A stretch of DNA of 64,000 bases from Rhodoferax lithotrophicus (GTDB lineage Bacteria > Pseudomonadota > Gammaproteobacteria > Burkholderiales > Burkholderiaceae_C). Position 1 is the stretch's first letter. Each line of letters begins with the position of its first letter. Positions 1 through 8,435 of this stretch are shown in pieces. Under the pieces are notes generated by a model that did not search any database, was not told the DNA's origin, and saw nothing but the letters and a program-made list of their open reading frames with translations. The stretch covers positions 3,431,989 to 3,495,988 of the forward strand of contig NZ_AP024238.1 in assembly GCF_019973615.1 (NCBI RefSeq). Direction: 5' to 3'. The translations under genes and the position numbers were made by a program.

Positions 1-358
1 CGTACAAGCCCATCAGCTTGGTGTTTTTGACCGGGGCGCAGGTGGTGAAAATTTCCAGTGCAAACGGCTCGTTGCCTTCAGGCAGATTCTCCAGCACCAG
101 TTGGCCCGAATCCATCTTGAACGAGGTACCGGCACCGTTGACCAGTACGCGGGCCAGGTTTAGGTCGTCGCCATCCAGGCGCAGCGCTGCAGCGGGCACA
201 TCGGGGTTACGGCGCAACGTCATCTTGTTGAGGACGCGGGTTTTGGCCGGATCGAGGTCAAAACACAGGTGGACGGTATCGATCCAGAAAGCCGGCGCGG
301 TGTAGTCCGCACGACGTACCACGGTGGCAGGGCCAGTTGAATCACGCAGTTGCAACAT
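1..358 (-). CDS. pepN: Aminopeptidase N, N-terminal part (runs off window)
   Basis: Only the first 119 codons are present; the gene continues beyond base 1. The protein begins MLQLRDSTG and carries the typical PepN opening: a 'YTAPAFWIDTVHLCFDLDP' stretch, then the 'FDLDPAKTRVLNKM' beta-sandwich strands and 'APVKNTKLMGLY', matching the bacterial PepN N-terminal domain. PepN is a cytosolic zinc metallopeptidase that removes N-terminal residues from peptides; its HExxH zinc site lies outside the window. A GGAGA ribosome site sits 6-10 bases before the ATG at 358. The start lies inside the 3' end of the HAD phosphatase gene (17-base overlap), so the two are probably cotranscribed and translationally coupled. 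Identification rests on the N-terminal domain only. Confidence 0.85.
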   Translation of the reverse strand, partial: MLQLRDSTGPATVVRRADYTAPAFWIDTVHLCFDLDPAKTRVLNKMTLRRNPDVPAAALRLDGDDLNLARVLVNGAGTSFKMDSGQLVLENLPEGNEPFALEIFTTCAPVKNTKLMGLY

Positions 359-1073
359 TGAGAGTCTCCAAAAATTTTGATTCCAACAGATCAAGGAAGT
401 TGTTCGCCGCCGCCATCACATGAGGGCCGGCCAGTTGATGGGCTGGGTGACTGGTGCAAATGGCCACAGCGCGCATGCCCGCCCGGCGGGCAGCTTCAAT
501 ACCAAAGGGCGCATCTTCAAACACAATACAGTTGTCTGCAGGTGTATTCAGGCGCTTGGCAACTTCTAAAAATATAGCAGGTTCGGGTTTACCAGCCAGA
601 CCTTCGTCACCACCTACCACGGGCGGCGGTGCGCCGGACAGTTGCAAATACTGCATGGCAAAAGCAATGTTATGACGGTCGCCCGCCGTGCCTACACCCA
701 CTCTCAGGCCCATGGCTTGTGCTTGAGCGAAAAAAAGCTTGAAGCCAGCCACTTCGGCAAACACCGGGCCAAAATTTTCGCGGTAAATGGCTTCTTTTTC
801 GGCAATCAGCACCCAGGCTTCATCGTCCGGCATCGGGCGCTGGAACAGCTCACGCATACATTCGGCCCCGGTACGTCCGGTGGTGCGGCGCATCAAGTCT
901 GGCAGGTCAACCGCCAGACCGTGGCGTTGGGCGAAAACTGCCCAGCTGTGTGCATGGTGGCCCATGGAGTCGATCATGGTGCCATCCATGTCGAAGATTA
1001 ATGCATTAAATTGGCCTTTAGCGCTTGTTGAATAAGCGCTAGAAGCTATATTTTGCATAGCACCTGACATCAC
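342..1073 (-). CDS. HAD-superfamily phosphatase (beta-phosphoglucomutase-like)
   Basis: A 243-residue HAD hydrolase of the class with a helical cap. Motif I is '[10 protein letters not shown]' (nucleophile Asp and acid Asp at residues 28 and 30), motif II is the Thr in 'VGVGTAG', the Lys is in 'GLAGKPEP', and motif IV is '[12 protein letters not shown]'. Such enzymes dephosphorylate or isomerise small sugar phosphates in the cytosol; the substrate cannot be told from sequence. Start is GTG at 1073, overlapping the prfB stop by GTGA; ATG at 1070 is an equally good choice. Residues 6-21 are encoded by a copy of the short palindromic repeat, so the first 22 residues look like an added leader before the usual HAD start '[11 protein letters not shown]'. 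It overlaps pepN downstream. Confidence 0.88.
   Translation of the reverse strand: MMSGAMQNIASSAYSTSAKGQFNALIFDMDGTMIDSMGHHAHSWAVFAQRHGLAVDLPDLMRRTTGRTGAECMRELFQRPMPDDEAWVLIAEKEAIYRENFGPVFAEVAGFKLFFAQAQAMGLRVGVGTAGDRHNIAFAMQYLQLSGAPPPVVGGDEGLAGKPEPAIFLEVAKRLNTPADNCIVFEDAPFGIEAARRAGMRAVAICTSHPAHQLAGPHVMAAANNFLDLLESKFLETLNVATA
1008..1061 (+). repeat. Short palindromic repeat, copy 1 (in HAD gene N-terminus)
   Basis: Contains the perfect inverted repeat TAGCGCTT (1019-1026) / AAGCGCTA (1034-1041) with a 7-base loop, followed by AGAAGCTATATTTTGCATAGC. It encodes, on the opposite strand, residues 6-21 of the HAD phosphatase. It matches the copies at 14313, 41211 and elsewhere. Confidence 0.85.
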
Positions 1074-2174
1074 ACACCCTGCTTCAAAGACGCTTCAATG
1101 AACTGATCCAGATCACCGTCCAGCACTTTTTGCGTGGCCGAGGTCTCGTAGTTGGTGCGCAGGTCTTTGATACGGCTGTTGTCCAGCACGTAGGAGCGGA
1201 TCTGGTGGCCCCAGCCGACGTCGGTTTTACCGTCTTCGAGCTTTTGCTGCTCTTCCTGCTGCTTGCGCAACTCGTGGTCATAGAGTTTGGAGCGCAGGCG
1301 CTTCCAGGCTACGTCGCGGTTGCTGTGCTGGCTGCGGCCGTCCTGACACTGCACCACGATGCCGGTGGGGATGTGCGTCATGCGCACCGCCGAGTCGGTC
1401 TTGTTGATGTGCTGACCGCCCGCGCCACTAGCACGGAAGGTGTCGATGCGCACGTCGCTGGGGTTGATGTTGATCTCGATCGAATCATCAATCTCCGGGT
1501 AGACAAACACGCTGGCAAAGCTGGTGTGGCGGCCACCGGAAGAGTCAAACGGGCTCTTGCGCACCAGGCGGTGCACGCCGGTTTCGGTGCGCAGCAGGCC
1601 AAAAGCGTATTCACCTTCCACTTTGAATGATGCGCCTTTGATACCAGCGGTGTCGCCCGGGGTTTCGTCTTCAATCTCAGTTTTGAAACCCTTGCGCTCA
1701 CAGTAGCGCAGGTACTGGCGCAGCAGCATGCTGGCCCAGTCGCAGGCTTCGGTGCCGCCCGCACCGGCCTGGATGTCCAGAAAACAGTTCAGCGGGTCGG
1801 CCGGGTTGTTGAACATGCGGCGGAACTCCAGCCCCTTGACGATCTCTTCGAGCTTGGCGACTTCGGCCTCGATGGTGATCAGCCCGGCTTCGTCGTTGTC
1901 GTCGCGGCTCATCTCAAACAACTCGGTGTTGTCAGACAGTTCGCGCTGCAGGTCATCAATGGTGACCACCACGCCGTCCAGCGCTTTTTTCTCTTTGCCC
2001 AGCTCCTGGGCGCGTTTCGGGTCGTTCCAGACGGTCGGATCTTCCAGCGAGGCGTTGACGGTTCTCAGGCGCTCAAATTTGGCATCGTAGTCAAAGATAC
2101 CCCCGTAATTCAAGGGTGCGGGCCGTCAGGTCGGTCAATTGGTTGCCAATGGCGTTGATGCGTTCTGCTTCCAT
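1070..2174 (-). CDS. prfB: Peptide chain release factor 2, with +1 programmed frameshift
   Basis: RF2 recognises UGA and UAA and triggers peptide release on the ribosome. The GGQ hydrolysis motif is present ('[17 protein letters not shown]') and the SPF-type stop-recognition loop is seen as '[17 protein letters not shown]'. Translation starts at ATG 2174 behind GGGAGA and reads 27 codons to an in-frame TGA at 2091-2093. The slip site is the classical one, a GGGGG internal Shine-Dalgarno, then TATCTTTGAC. Moving +1 at CTT joins frame 2 and gives a 367-residue protein, the normal RF2 length. The shift is autoregulatory: low RF2 means slow stop decoding and more shifting. The downstream gene (HAD) overlaps the stop codon. 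Confidence 0.97.
2085..2105 (-). promoter_or_regulatory. prfB recoding site (internal SD plus CTTTGAC)
   Basis: On the minus strand CGGGGGTATCTTTGAC places a GGGGG anti-16S-pairing element three bases before CTT-TGA-C. This is the arrangement known from E. coli RF2. The zero frame ends at the TGA (2093-2091), and the +1 frame opens at GAC TAC GAT and continues to 1070. Confidence 0.95.
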
Positions 2175-2231
2175 GGGAGAAATCCTGTTCTTGCGTTGTG
2201 ACAAATAAACGCGGATTTTCTCATGGCAGGC

Positions 2232-3146
2232 TTACCCGATGAAACGCTCGATCAAATCAGCCACCGCCTGCGGCTGATCGTGGTGCAGCATGTGACCACA
2301 GTCGTCGACCTGGGCGATCTGGACATTGGCCACAGACTTCAGCCGTTCATGGTGTTGCGCCAGCGTGAATTTCCCCTTCCACCAGATCGCCATGCTGTCG
2401 TCCGAGGCTTCCAGCATCAGCGTCGGGGCGGTGATGGCGCGGTAAATGGCCAGCGCCTCGTCCGCGCGGTAGAGCTGGGCCGTGGTGATCTTGTGCGCTG
2501 CTTCGCCCAGAATTGACCATTGCCCAGGTGTCAGTTCAGCCGACCAGTGGCTGGCCAGCCAGCGGGCCTTGTCAGCAGTCAGTCGTCGGTTGGTCTTCAT
2601 CAAGCGCCCAGCTACGGCTTCCAGCGAGTCATAGGTTTTGAGCAGCATGCCTCCCTGGGCCTGCTGCTTGAGCTCATCCATCCACTGGGCGTATTTGCCC
2701 GCCGCCTGCTCGGGCTGGGTGGCCGGCATGCCAAAGCCCTCCAGATTGATCAGGCGGCGCACGCGCTCGGGGCGTATCCCAGCGTACAGCATGACCACGT
2801 TGCCGCCCATACTGTGGCCAACCAGATTCACGGCCTGGCCCGGTGCGTAATGATCCAGCAGTGCATCCAGATCGGCCAGGTAGTCGGGATACCAAAAACA
2901 ATCTGCCCCACCAGAGGCAGTCAGCCCAAAGCCACGCCAATCGGGGGCAATGATGAAGTGATTGGCCTGGAGGGCATCCACCACAAACTGAAAGCTGGCA
3001 GCCACGTCCATCCAGCCGTGCACCAGCACCAACGGGGTTTTACCGGGCGCTGGGCTACCCCAACAACGAACGTGGTAGTTGAGGGAGCGAATAGGAACAA
3101 ACTCGCTCTTGGAAATGCGTTGAATTGAGTACATCTGGTCAATCAT
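2232..3146 (-). CDS. Alpha/beta-fold hydrolase
   Basis: A 304-residue single-domain serine hydrolase. The oxyanion loop is 'LVHGWMD', the nucleophile elbow is 'VGHSMGGNV' (Ser about residue 114), and the catalytic His lies in 'DDCGHMLHHDQP' near the C-terminus; the acid is probably in 'EASDDSMA'. No signal peptide is visible, so it is cytosolic. The family covers esterases, epoxide hydrolases and meta-cleavage hydrolases, and substrate cannot be inferred. Start is ATG 3146; a second Met at residue 5 is possible. The gene stands alone upstream of prfB. Confidence 0.85.
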   Translation of the reverse strand: MIDQMYSIQRISKSEFVPIRSLNYHVRCWGSPAPGKTPLVLVHGWMDVAASFQFVVDALQANHFIIAPDWRGFGLTASGGADCFWYPDYLADLDALLDHYAPGQAVNLVGHSMGGNVVMLYAGIRPERVRRLINLEGFGMPATQPEQAAGKYAQWMDELKQQAQGGMLLKTYDSLEAVAGRLMKTNRRLTADKARWLASHWSAELTPGQWSILGEAAHKITTAQLYRADEALAIYRAITAPTLMLEASDDSMAIWWKGKFTLAQHHERLKSVANVQIAQVDDCGHMLHHDQPQAVADLIERFIG

Positions 3147-3340
3147 AAAGAGAAAAAACCGTACCCGTCAGTCAAGCCAGTGACAAGGCAAAACCTATCA
3201 CTCAGCCTCGCTTGGCATCCTAGCCGCCATGTCAAGTGGCACTGGATCACGCTGACTTATAACCCGGTAAGCCCTAGCTAAGTGCTCATGATGCGGCAAT
3301 GAAGAAGATGAGCAGGCGAACCTTGAATGATGGTTCATCT

Positions 3341-3364
3341 TGGTTTTTCACAATTTAAAAACCA
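3341..3364 (-). terminator. AT-rich hairpin after the tRNA cluster (weak)
   Basis: Inverted repeat TGGTTTTT / AAAAACCA directly downstream of tRNA-Leu in the transcribed direction. The stem is AT-rich and the following T-run is poor, so its role as the cluster terminator is only a suggestion. Confidence 0.35.
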
Positions 3365-3366
3365 GA

Positions 3367-3459
3367 TGGTGCCCGAGACCGGAATCGAACCGGTACGCCC
3401 GTTATTCACGAAGCGGCGGATTTTAAGTCCGATGTGTCTACCTATTTCACCACTCGGGC
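3367..3459 (-). tRNA. tRNA-Leu (anticodon UAA)
   Basis: Acceptor stem GCCCGAG/CTCGGGC pairs perfectly. The anticodon loop is CTTAAAA, giving UAA. A long variable arm and GGTTCGATTCC T-arm are seen, and CCA is encoded. Class II leucine tRNA, last gene of the Gly-Gly-Cys-Leu cluster. Confidence 0.96.
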
Positions 3460-3491
3460 AAGGCTTGTATTGTGAATACAAACCTGAATTC

Positions 3492-3565
3492 TGGAGGCGC
3501 GACCCAGAGTCGAACTGGGCTCCACGGATTTGCAATCCGTTGCATAACCGATTTGCTATCGCGCC
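3492..3565 (-). tRNA. tRNA-Cys (anticodon GCA)
   Basis: Acceptor GGCGCGA/TCGCGCC, anticodon loop TTGCAAA (GCA), discriminator U73 as required by CysRS, encoded CCA. It lies between tRNA-Leu and a terminator-like hairpin. Confidence 0.96.
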
Positions 3566-3577
3566 AAACACCTTACA

Positions 3578-3604
3578 AAAAAGGGAAGCTTAGCTTCCCT
3601 TTTT
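3578..3604 (-). terminator. Strong bidirectional terminator hairpin inside the tRNA cluster
   Basis: Perfect 12-bp stem AAAAAGGGAAGC / GCTTCCCTTTTT with a 3-base loop and T-runs on both sides. On the minus strand it follows tRNA-Gly and precedes tRNA-Cys by only 12 bases, so it should attenuate the Cys and Leu tRNAs unless read through. Confidence 0.8.
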
Positions 3605-3610
3605 AATAAT

Positions 3611-3686
3611 TGGAGCGGGAAAAGAGTCTCGAACTCTCGACCTCAACCTTGGCAAGGTTGCGCTCTACCAACTGAGCTATTCCCGC
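3611..3686 (-). tRNA. tRNA-Gly (anticodon GCC), copy 2
   Basis: Acceptor GCGGGAA with encoded U-CCA end; anticodon loop CTTGCCAAG gives GCC. Identical base for base to the upstream copy at 3722-3797. Confidence 0.96.
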
Positions 3687-3721
3687 AAAATGCAAATAAA
3701 CATCTGCATCAAAAGAAACTA

Positions 3722-3797
3722 TGGAGCGGGAAAAGAGTCTCGAACTCTCGACCTCAACCTTGGCAAGGTTGCGCTCTACCAACTGAGCTATTCCCGC
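3722..3797 (-). tRNA. tRNA-Gly (anticodon GCC), copy 1
   Basis: Same sequence as copy 2, with encoded CCA. It is the first gene of the cluster, 15 bases after a perfect TATAAT. Confidence 0.96.
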
Positions 3798-3811
3798 GTT
3801 TCAAGCCCTAA

Positions 3812-3817
3812 ATTATA
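3812..3817 (-). promoter_or_regulatory. -10 element of the tRNA cluster promoter
   Basis: On the minus strand TATAAT lies 15 bases before the first tRNA-Gly and is followed by TTAGGGC. No clear -35 hexamer is visible at 17 bases. It sits just after the lon stop codon. Confidence 0.6.
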
Positions 3818-3857
3818 ACGTTATTTTAGAGCTCATCCTGAATTTGACGAGAATTTA

Positions 3858-6299
3858 TCAATGTTTAATTGTTCCAGCCGACCCTGTTGGTGCCAGCTCC
3901 GTCGAAACCGAGGTAACCACAGCAGGATCATCCTCAGGCAATGGTGTAGGCATACGTTCCAGCGCAATTTCAAGCACTTTGTCAATCCAGCGCACAGGCA
4001 CAATCTCAAGACCATTTTTGACATTTTCAGGGATATCTTGCAAATCTTTTGCATTTTCCTCTGGAATCACCACGGTTTTAATTCCACCGCGCAGCGCAGC
4101 CAATAACTTTTCTTTCAACCCACCAATGGCAGTTACCTCGCCACGCAGAGTGATTTCTCCTGTCATGGCCACATCACAGCGCACAGGAATACCGGTCATC
4201 GCAGAAACAAAAGCTGTCGTCATGGCGGCCCCTGCACTCGGCCCATCTTTGGGTGTTGCACCATCAGGAACGTGAATATGAATGTCTTTCTTTTCAAAAA
4301 ATTCGTCCTTGATCCCCAGTCGGTGTGAACGGCTACGCACAACGGTGCGAGCGGCCTCTACAGACTCTTTCATCACGTCACCCAAAGATCCGGTCCGCGT
4401 GATCACACCCTTACCGGTCATCATGGCCGCTTCAATGGTGAGTAAATCCCCTCCCACTTCAGTCCACGCCAAACCAACAACTTGACCAACCTGATTTTTC
4501 TTCTCAGCACGACCATAGTCGTATTTACGGACACCCAAAAATTCGTTCAGGTTTTCACCGATCACTTTGACTTGTGGCTTGAACTGCTTCAACTGCAAAC
4601 CTTTGACGACTTTGCGGCAAATTTTCGAAATTTCACGCTCAAGCGAGCGAACCCCAGCCTCTCGCGTGTAATAGCGCACGATGTCACGCATAGCATCTTC
4701 CGTGATCAACAACTCGGATTCTTTAACCCCATTGTTCTTGAGTTGTTTGGGCAGCAAGTATCTGATCGCAATGTTGGTTTTCTCATCTTCGGTATAACCC
4801 GATAAACGAATCACTTCCATGCGATCCAGCAAAGCTGGAGGAATATTCATGGAGTTGGATGTCGCTACAAACATCACATCACTCAAATCAAAATCAACTT
4901 CGACGTAATGGTCGCCAAATTTATGATTTTGTTCAGGATCAAGCACCTCAAGCAGTGCGCTTGACGGATCACCCCGGAAATCAGTTCCCAACTTATCTAT
5001 TTCATCCAGCAAGAACAACGGGTTTCGTGTCCCCACCTTTGACAGACTTTGCATCACTTTGCCCGGCATAGCACCAATATATGTCCGGCGATGTCCCCGA
5101 ATTTCGGCTTCATCACGCACACCACCCAGTGCCATGCGCACATATTTACGCCCTGTTGCTTTGGCAATAGACTGACCCAATGATGTCTTACCGACACCGG
5201 GTGGTCCGACAAGACACAAAATAGGTGCCTTCACCTTATCAACCCGCTGCTGAACCGCAAGGTATTCAAGAATACGGTCTTTTACCTTGTCAAGGCCATA
5301 ATGATCCTCATTAAGTACCGTTTCTGCATTTGTCAGGTTGTGCTTAATTTTGGTTTTTCCCGCCCACGGTAAACCGGTTAACACGTCAATATAGTTACGC
5401 ACCACTGTAGCTTCAGCGGACATAGGTGACATTAGTTTTAGTTTTTTCAGCTCACCATCCACTTTTTTTAATGCCTCTTTGGGCATCTTGGCAGCCTTGA
5501 TTTTTTTCTCGATTTCGTTGATGTCAGCGCCATCTTCTCCTTCGCCTAATTCTTTCTGAATGGCTTTAACTTGCTCATTCAAATAAAAATCACGCTGATT
5601 CTTCTCCATTTGCCGTTTCACCCGTCCGCGAATCTTTTTATCCACATTCAGAATGTCAACTTCGCGCTCAATCTGTTCAAACAGATTTTCCAGACGATCA
5701 CGCACACCAGACAGGTCCAACACCGCTTGCTTGTTCTCCAGCTTAAGCGGCAAATGAGCAGCAATGGTGTCAGCCAAACGACCAGGATCATCAATACTGG
5801 AAATTGAAGTTAAGATTTCAGGGGGAATTTTCTTGTTGAGTTTGACGTATTGATCAAACTGCTGCATCACCGCGCGCCGCAAAGCTTCAATTTCACTGAC
5901 CTTGGCGCGCGACTGAGTATCTGATTCCGGCGGTACTTCAACCGGAGTCACCGTAGCAGTAAACAGCAGTTCACCGTCTTCAATATGCGTCACCGTAGCA
6001 CGCTGCTGCCCCTCAACCAAAACCTTGACTGTGCCATCTGGGAGTTTGAGCATTTGCAAAATAGTCGACACACAACCCATGTCAAACATGTCCGACACAG
6101 CAGGATCATCTTTGGCTGCAGCTTTTTGAGCAACCAGCATGATCCGTCTGTCAGCATTCATGGCAGCTTCAAGTGCCTTGATACTCTTGGGCCGCCCAAC
6201 AAATAAAGGAATCACCATGTGTGGAAAAACCACTACATCACGCAAAGGCAATAGCGGCAAATCAATCGAAGCAGCAGGCAGTAGGGTGTGATCAGACAT
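3858..6299 (-). CDS. lon: ATP-dependent protease Lon
   Basis: LonA of 813 residues, normal length. The N-terminal substrate-binding LAN domain begins 'LPLLPLRDVVVFPHMVIPLF'. The AAA+ domain has Walker A 'GPPGVGKT' at 365-372 and Walker B 'LFLLDEIDKL'. The protease domain has the Ser-Lys dyad at S688 ('DGPSAGAAM') and K731 ('LKEKL'). Lon degrades misfolded and regulatory proteins in the cytosol. It follows clpX at 120 bases with an intervening hairpin, in the conserved order tig-clpP-clpX-lon. No sigma-32 promoter is obvious directly upstream of lon, so it may depend on upstream transcription in part. Confidence 0.98.
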   Translation of the reverse strand: MSDHTLLPAASIDLPLLPLRDVVVFPHMVIPLFVGRPKSIKALEAAMNADRRIMLVAQKAAAKDDPAVSDMFDMGCVSTILQMLKLPDGTVKVLVEGQQRATVTHIEDGELLFTATVTPVEVPPESDTQSRAKVSEIEALRRAVMQQFDQYVKLNKKIPPEILTSISSIDDPGRLADTIAAHLPLKLENKQAVLDLSGVRDRLENLFEQIEREVDILNVDKKIRGRVKRQMEKNQRDFYLNEQVKAIQKELGEGEDGADINEIEKKIKAAKMPKEALKKVDGELKKLKLMSPMSAEATVVRNYIDVLTGLPWAGKTKIKHNLTNAETVLNEDHYGLDKVKDRILEYLAVQQRVDKVKAPILCLVGPPGVGKTSLGQSIAKATGRKYVRMALGGVRDEAEIRGHRRTYIGAMPGKVMQSLSKVGTRNPLFLLDEIDKLGTDFRGDPSSALLEVLDPEQNHKFGDHYVEVDFDLSDVMFVATSNSMNIPPALLDRMEVIRLSGYTEDEKTNIAIRYLLPKQLKNNGVKESELLITEDAMRDIVRYYTREAGVRSLEREISKICRKVVKGLQLKQFKPQVKVIGENLNEFLGVRKYDYGRAEKKNQVGQVVGLAWTEVGGDLLTIEAAMMTGKGVITRTGSLGDVMKESVEAARTVVRSRSHRLGIKDEFFEKKDIHIHVPDGATPKDGPSAGAAMTTAFVSAMTGIPVRCDVAMTGEITLRGEVTAIGGLKEKLLAALRGGIKTVVIPEENAKDLQDIPENVKNGLEIVPVRWIDKVLEIALERMPTPLPEDDPAVVTSVSTELAPTGSAGTIKH

Positions 6300-6337
6300 A
6301 TAAAGTCCTCTTTAAACCTGTTGAAGGAGAAGCGCGC

Positions 6338-6362
6338 CTGCCACAATGACAGTGGCAGGCAA
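6338..6362 (-). promoter_or_regulatory. Hairpin between clpX and lon
   Basis: Perfect 9-bp stem GCCTGCCAC / GTGGCAGGC with a 7-base loop, in the 120-base gap between clpX and lon. No T-run follows in the transcribed direction, so it is more likely an RNA stability or attenuation element than a full terminator. Confidence 0.45.
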
Positions 6363-6419
6363 TTATTTTGAATGCATTTTGACCTTATCAGGACAAAACA
6401 CATCTATAAGCAGAACAAA

Positions 6420-7682
6420 TCAGGCCTTTTTGGCCACCTCACGGTACACCAGCAAAGGCTGCTTGTTCTCTTCGATAGTGGACTCATCCAAAACGACTTT
6501 TTCAACATTTGGCGTATTTGGCAGGTCAAACATGGTGTCAATCAGGGCTTGCTCCAGAATGGAGCGCAAACCACGCGCCCCTGTCTTGCGTGCCAATGCC
6601 TTTTTAGCAATTGCCTTCAATGCATTCGGCCTGATCTCCAGATCAACCCCTTCCATGGACAGCAATTTACTGTATTGCTTGACCAAGGCATTTCTCGGTT
6701 CAGTGAGAATTTGCACCAAAGTTTCTTCGCTGAGTTCACCTAAAGTAGCCACTACAGGCATACGCCCTACCAACTCAGGAATCAGTCCAAACTTGATCAA
6801 ATCTTCTGGCTCAACCTCTTTGAACACGTCGGTCAGGTTGCGGTTTTGCTTACTTTTCACGGCTGCACCAAAACCAATGCCAGAGGACTCGGTCCGGTTG
6901 TCAATTACCTTCTCGAGCCCCGCAAATGCCCCACCACAAATAAACAAAATATTGGTGGTATCCACCTGCACAAAATCCTGATTCGGGTGCTTACGCCCAC
7001 CTTGTGGAGGAACACTGGCCATCGTGCCCTCAATCAGTTTGAGCAAGGCTTGCTGAACACCTTCACCAGACACATCCCGGGTAATGGAGGGATTATCGGA
7101 TTTGCGCGAAATTTTATCGATTTCGTCAATATAAACAATGCCACGCTGCGCCCGCTCAACCTCATAGTTGCAACTTTGCAATAGTTTGAGCACGATGTTT
7201 TCCACGTCCTCACCCACATACCCTGCTTCAGTGAGTGTGGTGGCATCTGCCATAACAAAAGGCACATCCAGCATACGCGCCAAAGTTTGCGCCAACAATG
7301 TTTTGCCTGAGCCTGTCGGACCAATCAGCAAGATATTGCTTTTGGACAACTCTACATCATCCTTGTTGGATTTTTCCTGGTGCCGTAGCCGCTTGTAATG
7401 GTTATAGACTGCCACAGCCAAAATGCGCTTGGCTGGCTCTTGTCCGATCACATAGTTATCAAGATTCGCTTTGATTTCAGCAGGCGTGGGCAATTCATTT
7501 TTAGCGACAGTTTCAGTGGTTGCTGGCAATTCATCACGGATGATTTCGTTACACAGTTCAATACACTCATCACAAACAAATACCGATGGCCCAGCGATGA
7601 GTTTTTTAACCTCATGCTGACTTTTTCCACAAAACGAGCAATACAACGTTTTCTCGCCAGAGGTGCCTTTTTTTTCGGCCAT
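6420..7682 (-). CDS. clpX: ATP-dependent Clp protease ATP-binding subunit ClpX
   Basis: A 420-residue AAA+ unfoldase that recognises tagged substrates (ssrA and others) and feeds ClpP. The N-terminal zinc-binding domain has four Cys at 15, 18, 37 and 40. Walker A is 'GPTGSGKT', the pore loop is 'GYVGEDVE', and Walker B is '[10 protein letters not shown]'. The ClpP-contact IGF-like loop is '[12 protein letters not shown]'. Start ATG 7682 lies five bases after the clpP stop, so the two subunits of the complex are coexpressed. Confidence 0.98.
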   Translation of the reverse strand: MAEKKGTSGEKTLYCSFCGKSQHEVKKLIAGPSVFVCDECIELCNEIIRDELPATTETVAKNELPTPAEIKANLDNYVIGQEPAKRILAVAVYNHYKRLRHQEKSNKDDVELSKSNILLIGPTGSGKTLLAQTLARMLDVPFVMADATTLTEAGYVGEDVENIVLKLLQSCNYEVERAQRGIVYIDEIDKISRKSDNPSITRDVSGEGVQQALLKLIEGTMASVPPQGGRKHPNQDFVQVDTTNILFICGGAFAGLEKVIDNRTESSGIGFGAAVKSKQNRNLTDVFKEVEPEDLIKFGLIPELVGRMPVVATLGELSEETLVQILTEPRNALVKQYSKLLSMEGVDLEIRPNALKAIAKKALARKTGARGLRSILEQALIDTMFDLPNTPNVEKVVLDESTIEENKQPLLVYREVAKKA

Positions 7683-7687
7683 GAGAA

Positions 7688-8308
7688 CTACGCCCTTTTA
7701 GAAATAACCTGGTCAATCAGACCATATTCTTGGCACTCTTGCGCCGACATGTAGTAGTCACGCTCGGTATCACGTGCAATACGCTCCAACGGTTGACCGG
7801 TACGGTCAGCCAAAATCTGGTTTAGTTGCTCTCGTGTCTTCAAAATCTCACGCGCGGCAATTTCAATTTCCGTGGCCTGCCCCTGGCTGCCACCGGAGGG
7901 CTGGTGAATCATGATCTTTGAATTAGGCAAAGCAAAACGCTTGCCCTTTTCACCTGCGGCCAACAAGAAAGCTCCCATACTCGCCGCCATACCGGTGCAC
8001 AAAGTTGACACCTGGGGTTTGATAAAGTTCATGGTGTCAAAAATCGCCATGCCGGCGCTGACCGAGCCACCGGGTGAATTGATGTAAAAAGAAATATCCT
8101 TGTCAGGATTTTCGCTTTCCAAAAACAATAACTGCGCCACGACCAGATTAGCCACATAGTCATTCACTGGGCCCACCAAAAAAATCACCCGCTCCTTGAG
8201 CAGACGCGAATAAATGTCGTAAGACCGCTCGCCGCGGCCTGACTGTTCGATCACCATGGGCACCATGCCCAAGCCTTGTGGGGCCATTGCACTCATTTGA
8301 AAATTCAT
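7688..8308 (-). CDS. clpP: ATP-dependent Clp protease proteolytic subunit ClpP
   Basis: A 206-residue serine peptidase forming the tetradecameric barrel used by ClpX (and ClpA). The catalytic triad is Ser110 ('TGMAASMG'), His135 ('IMIHQPSGG') and Asp184. A short N-terminal propeptide-like segment precedes '[19 protein letters not shown]'. Start ATG 8308 has GGAG ten to seven bases upstream ('TTTTGGAGTCAAG'). Order tig-clpP-clpX is the usual one. Confidence 0.98.
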   Translation of the reverse strand: MNFQMSAMAPQGLGMVPMVIEQSGRGERSYDIYSRLLKERVIFLVGPVNDYVANLVVAQLLFLESENPDKDISFYINSPGGSVSAGMAIFDTMNFIKPQVSTLCTGMAASMGAFLLAAGEKGKRFALPNSKIMIHQPSGGSQGQATEIEIAAREILKTREQLNQILADRTGQPLERIARDTERDYYMSAQECQEYGLIDQVISKRA

Positions 8309-8360
8309 CTTGACTCCAAAAATCTTGCTCTACTGTAGCTAAAAAACATGGCCTCAATGC

Positions 8361-8407
8361 AAATGGGGCTTGTTTGCTGGACTACAAGTCCGGCACAAGC
8401 CCCATTT
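8361..8407 (-). promoter_or_regulatory. Long double hairpin between tig and clpP
   Basis: A perfect 12-bp outer stem AAATGGGGCTTG / CAAGCCCCATTT encloses a second 8-bp stem GCTGGACT / AGTCCGGC with one G-T pair. In the direction of tig-clpP transcription the following T-run comes only after about ten bases, and on the plus strand a TTTTT follows at once. It probably partly terminates or stabilises the tig message, giving separate levels for tig and clpPX. Confidence 0.6.
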
Positions 8408-8435
8408 TTAACCGTTTAAACGGAAGAAAACCGTC

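Noticed and set aside
1070..2174. prfB frame break looks like a pseudogene
   Set aside because: The TGA sits in the classical RF2 recoding signal, and the joined frames give the normal length.
8361..8407. Calling the tig-clpP hairpin a rho-independent terminator of tig
   Set aside because: In the transcribed direction no T-run follows directly, so only a regulatory hairpin is claimed.
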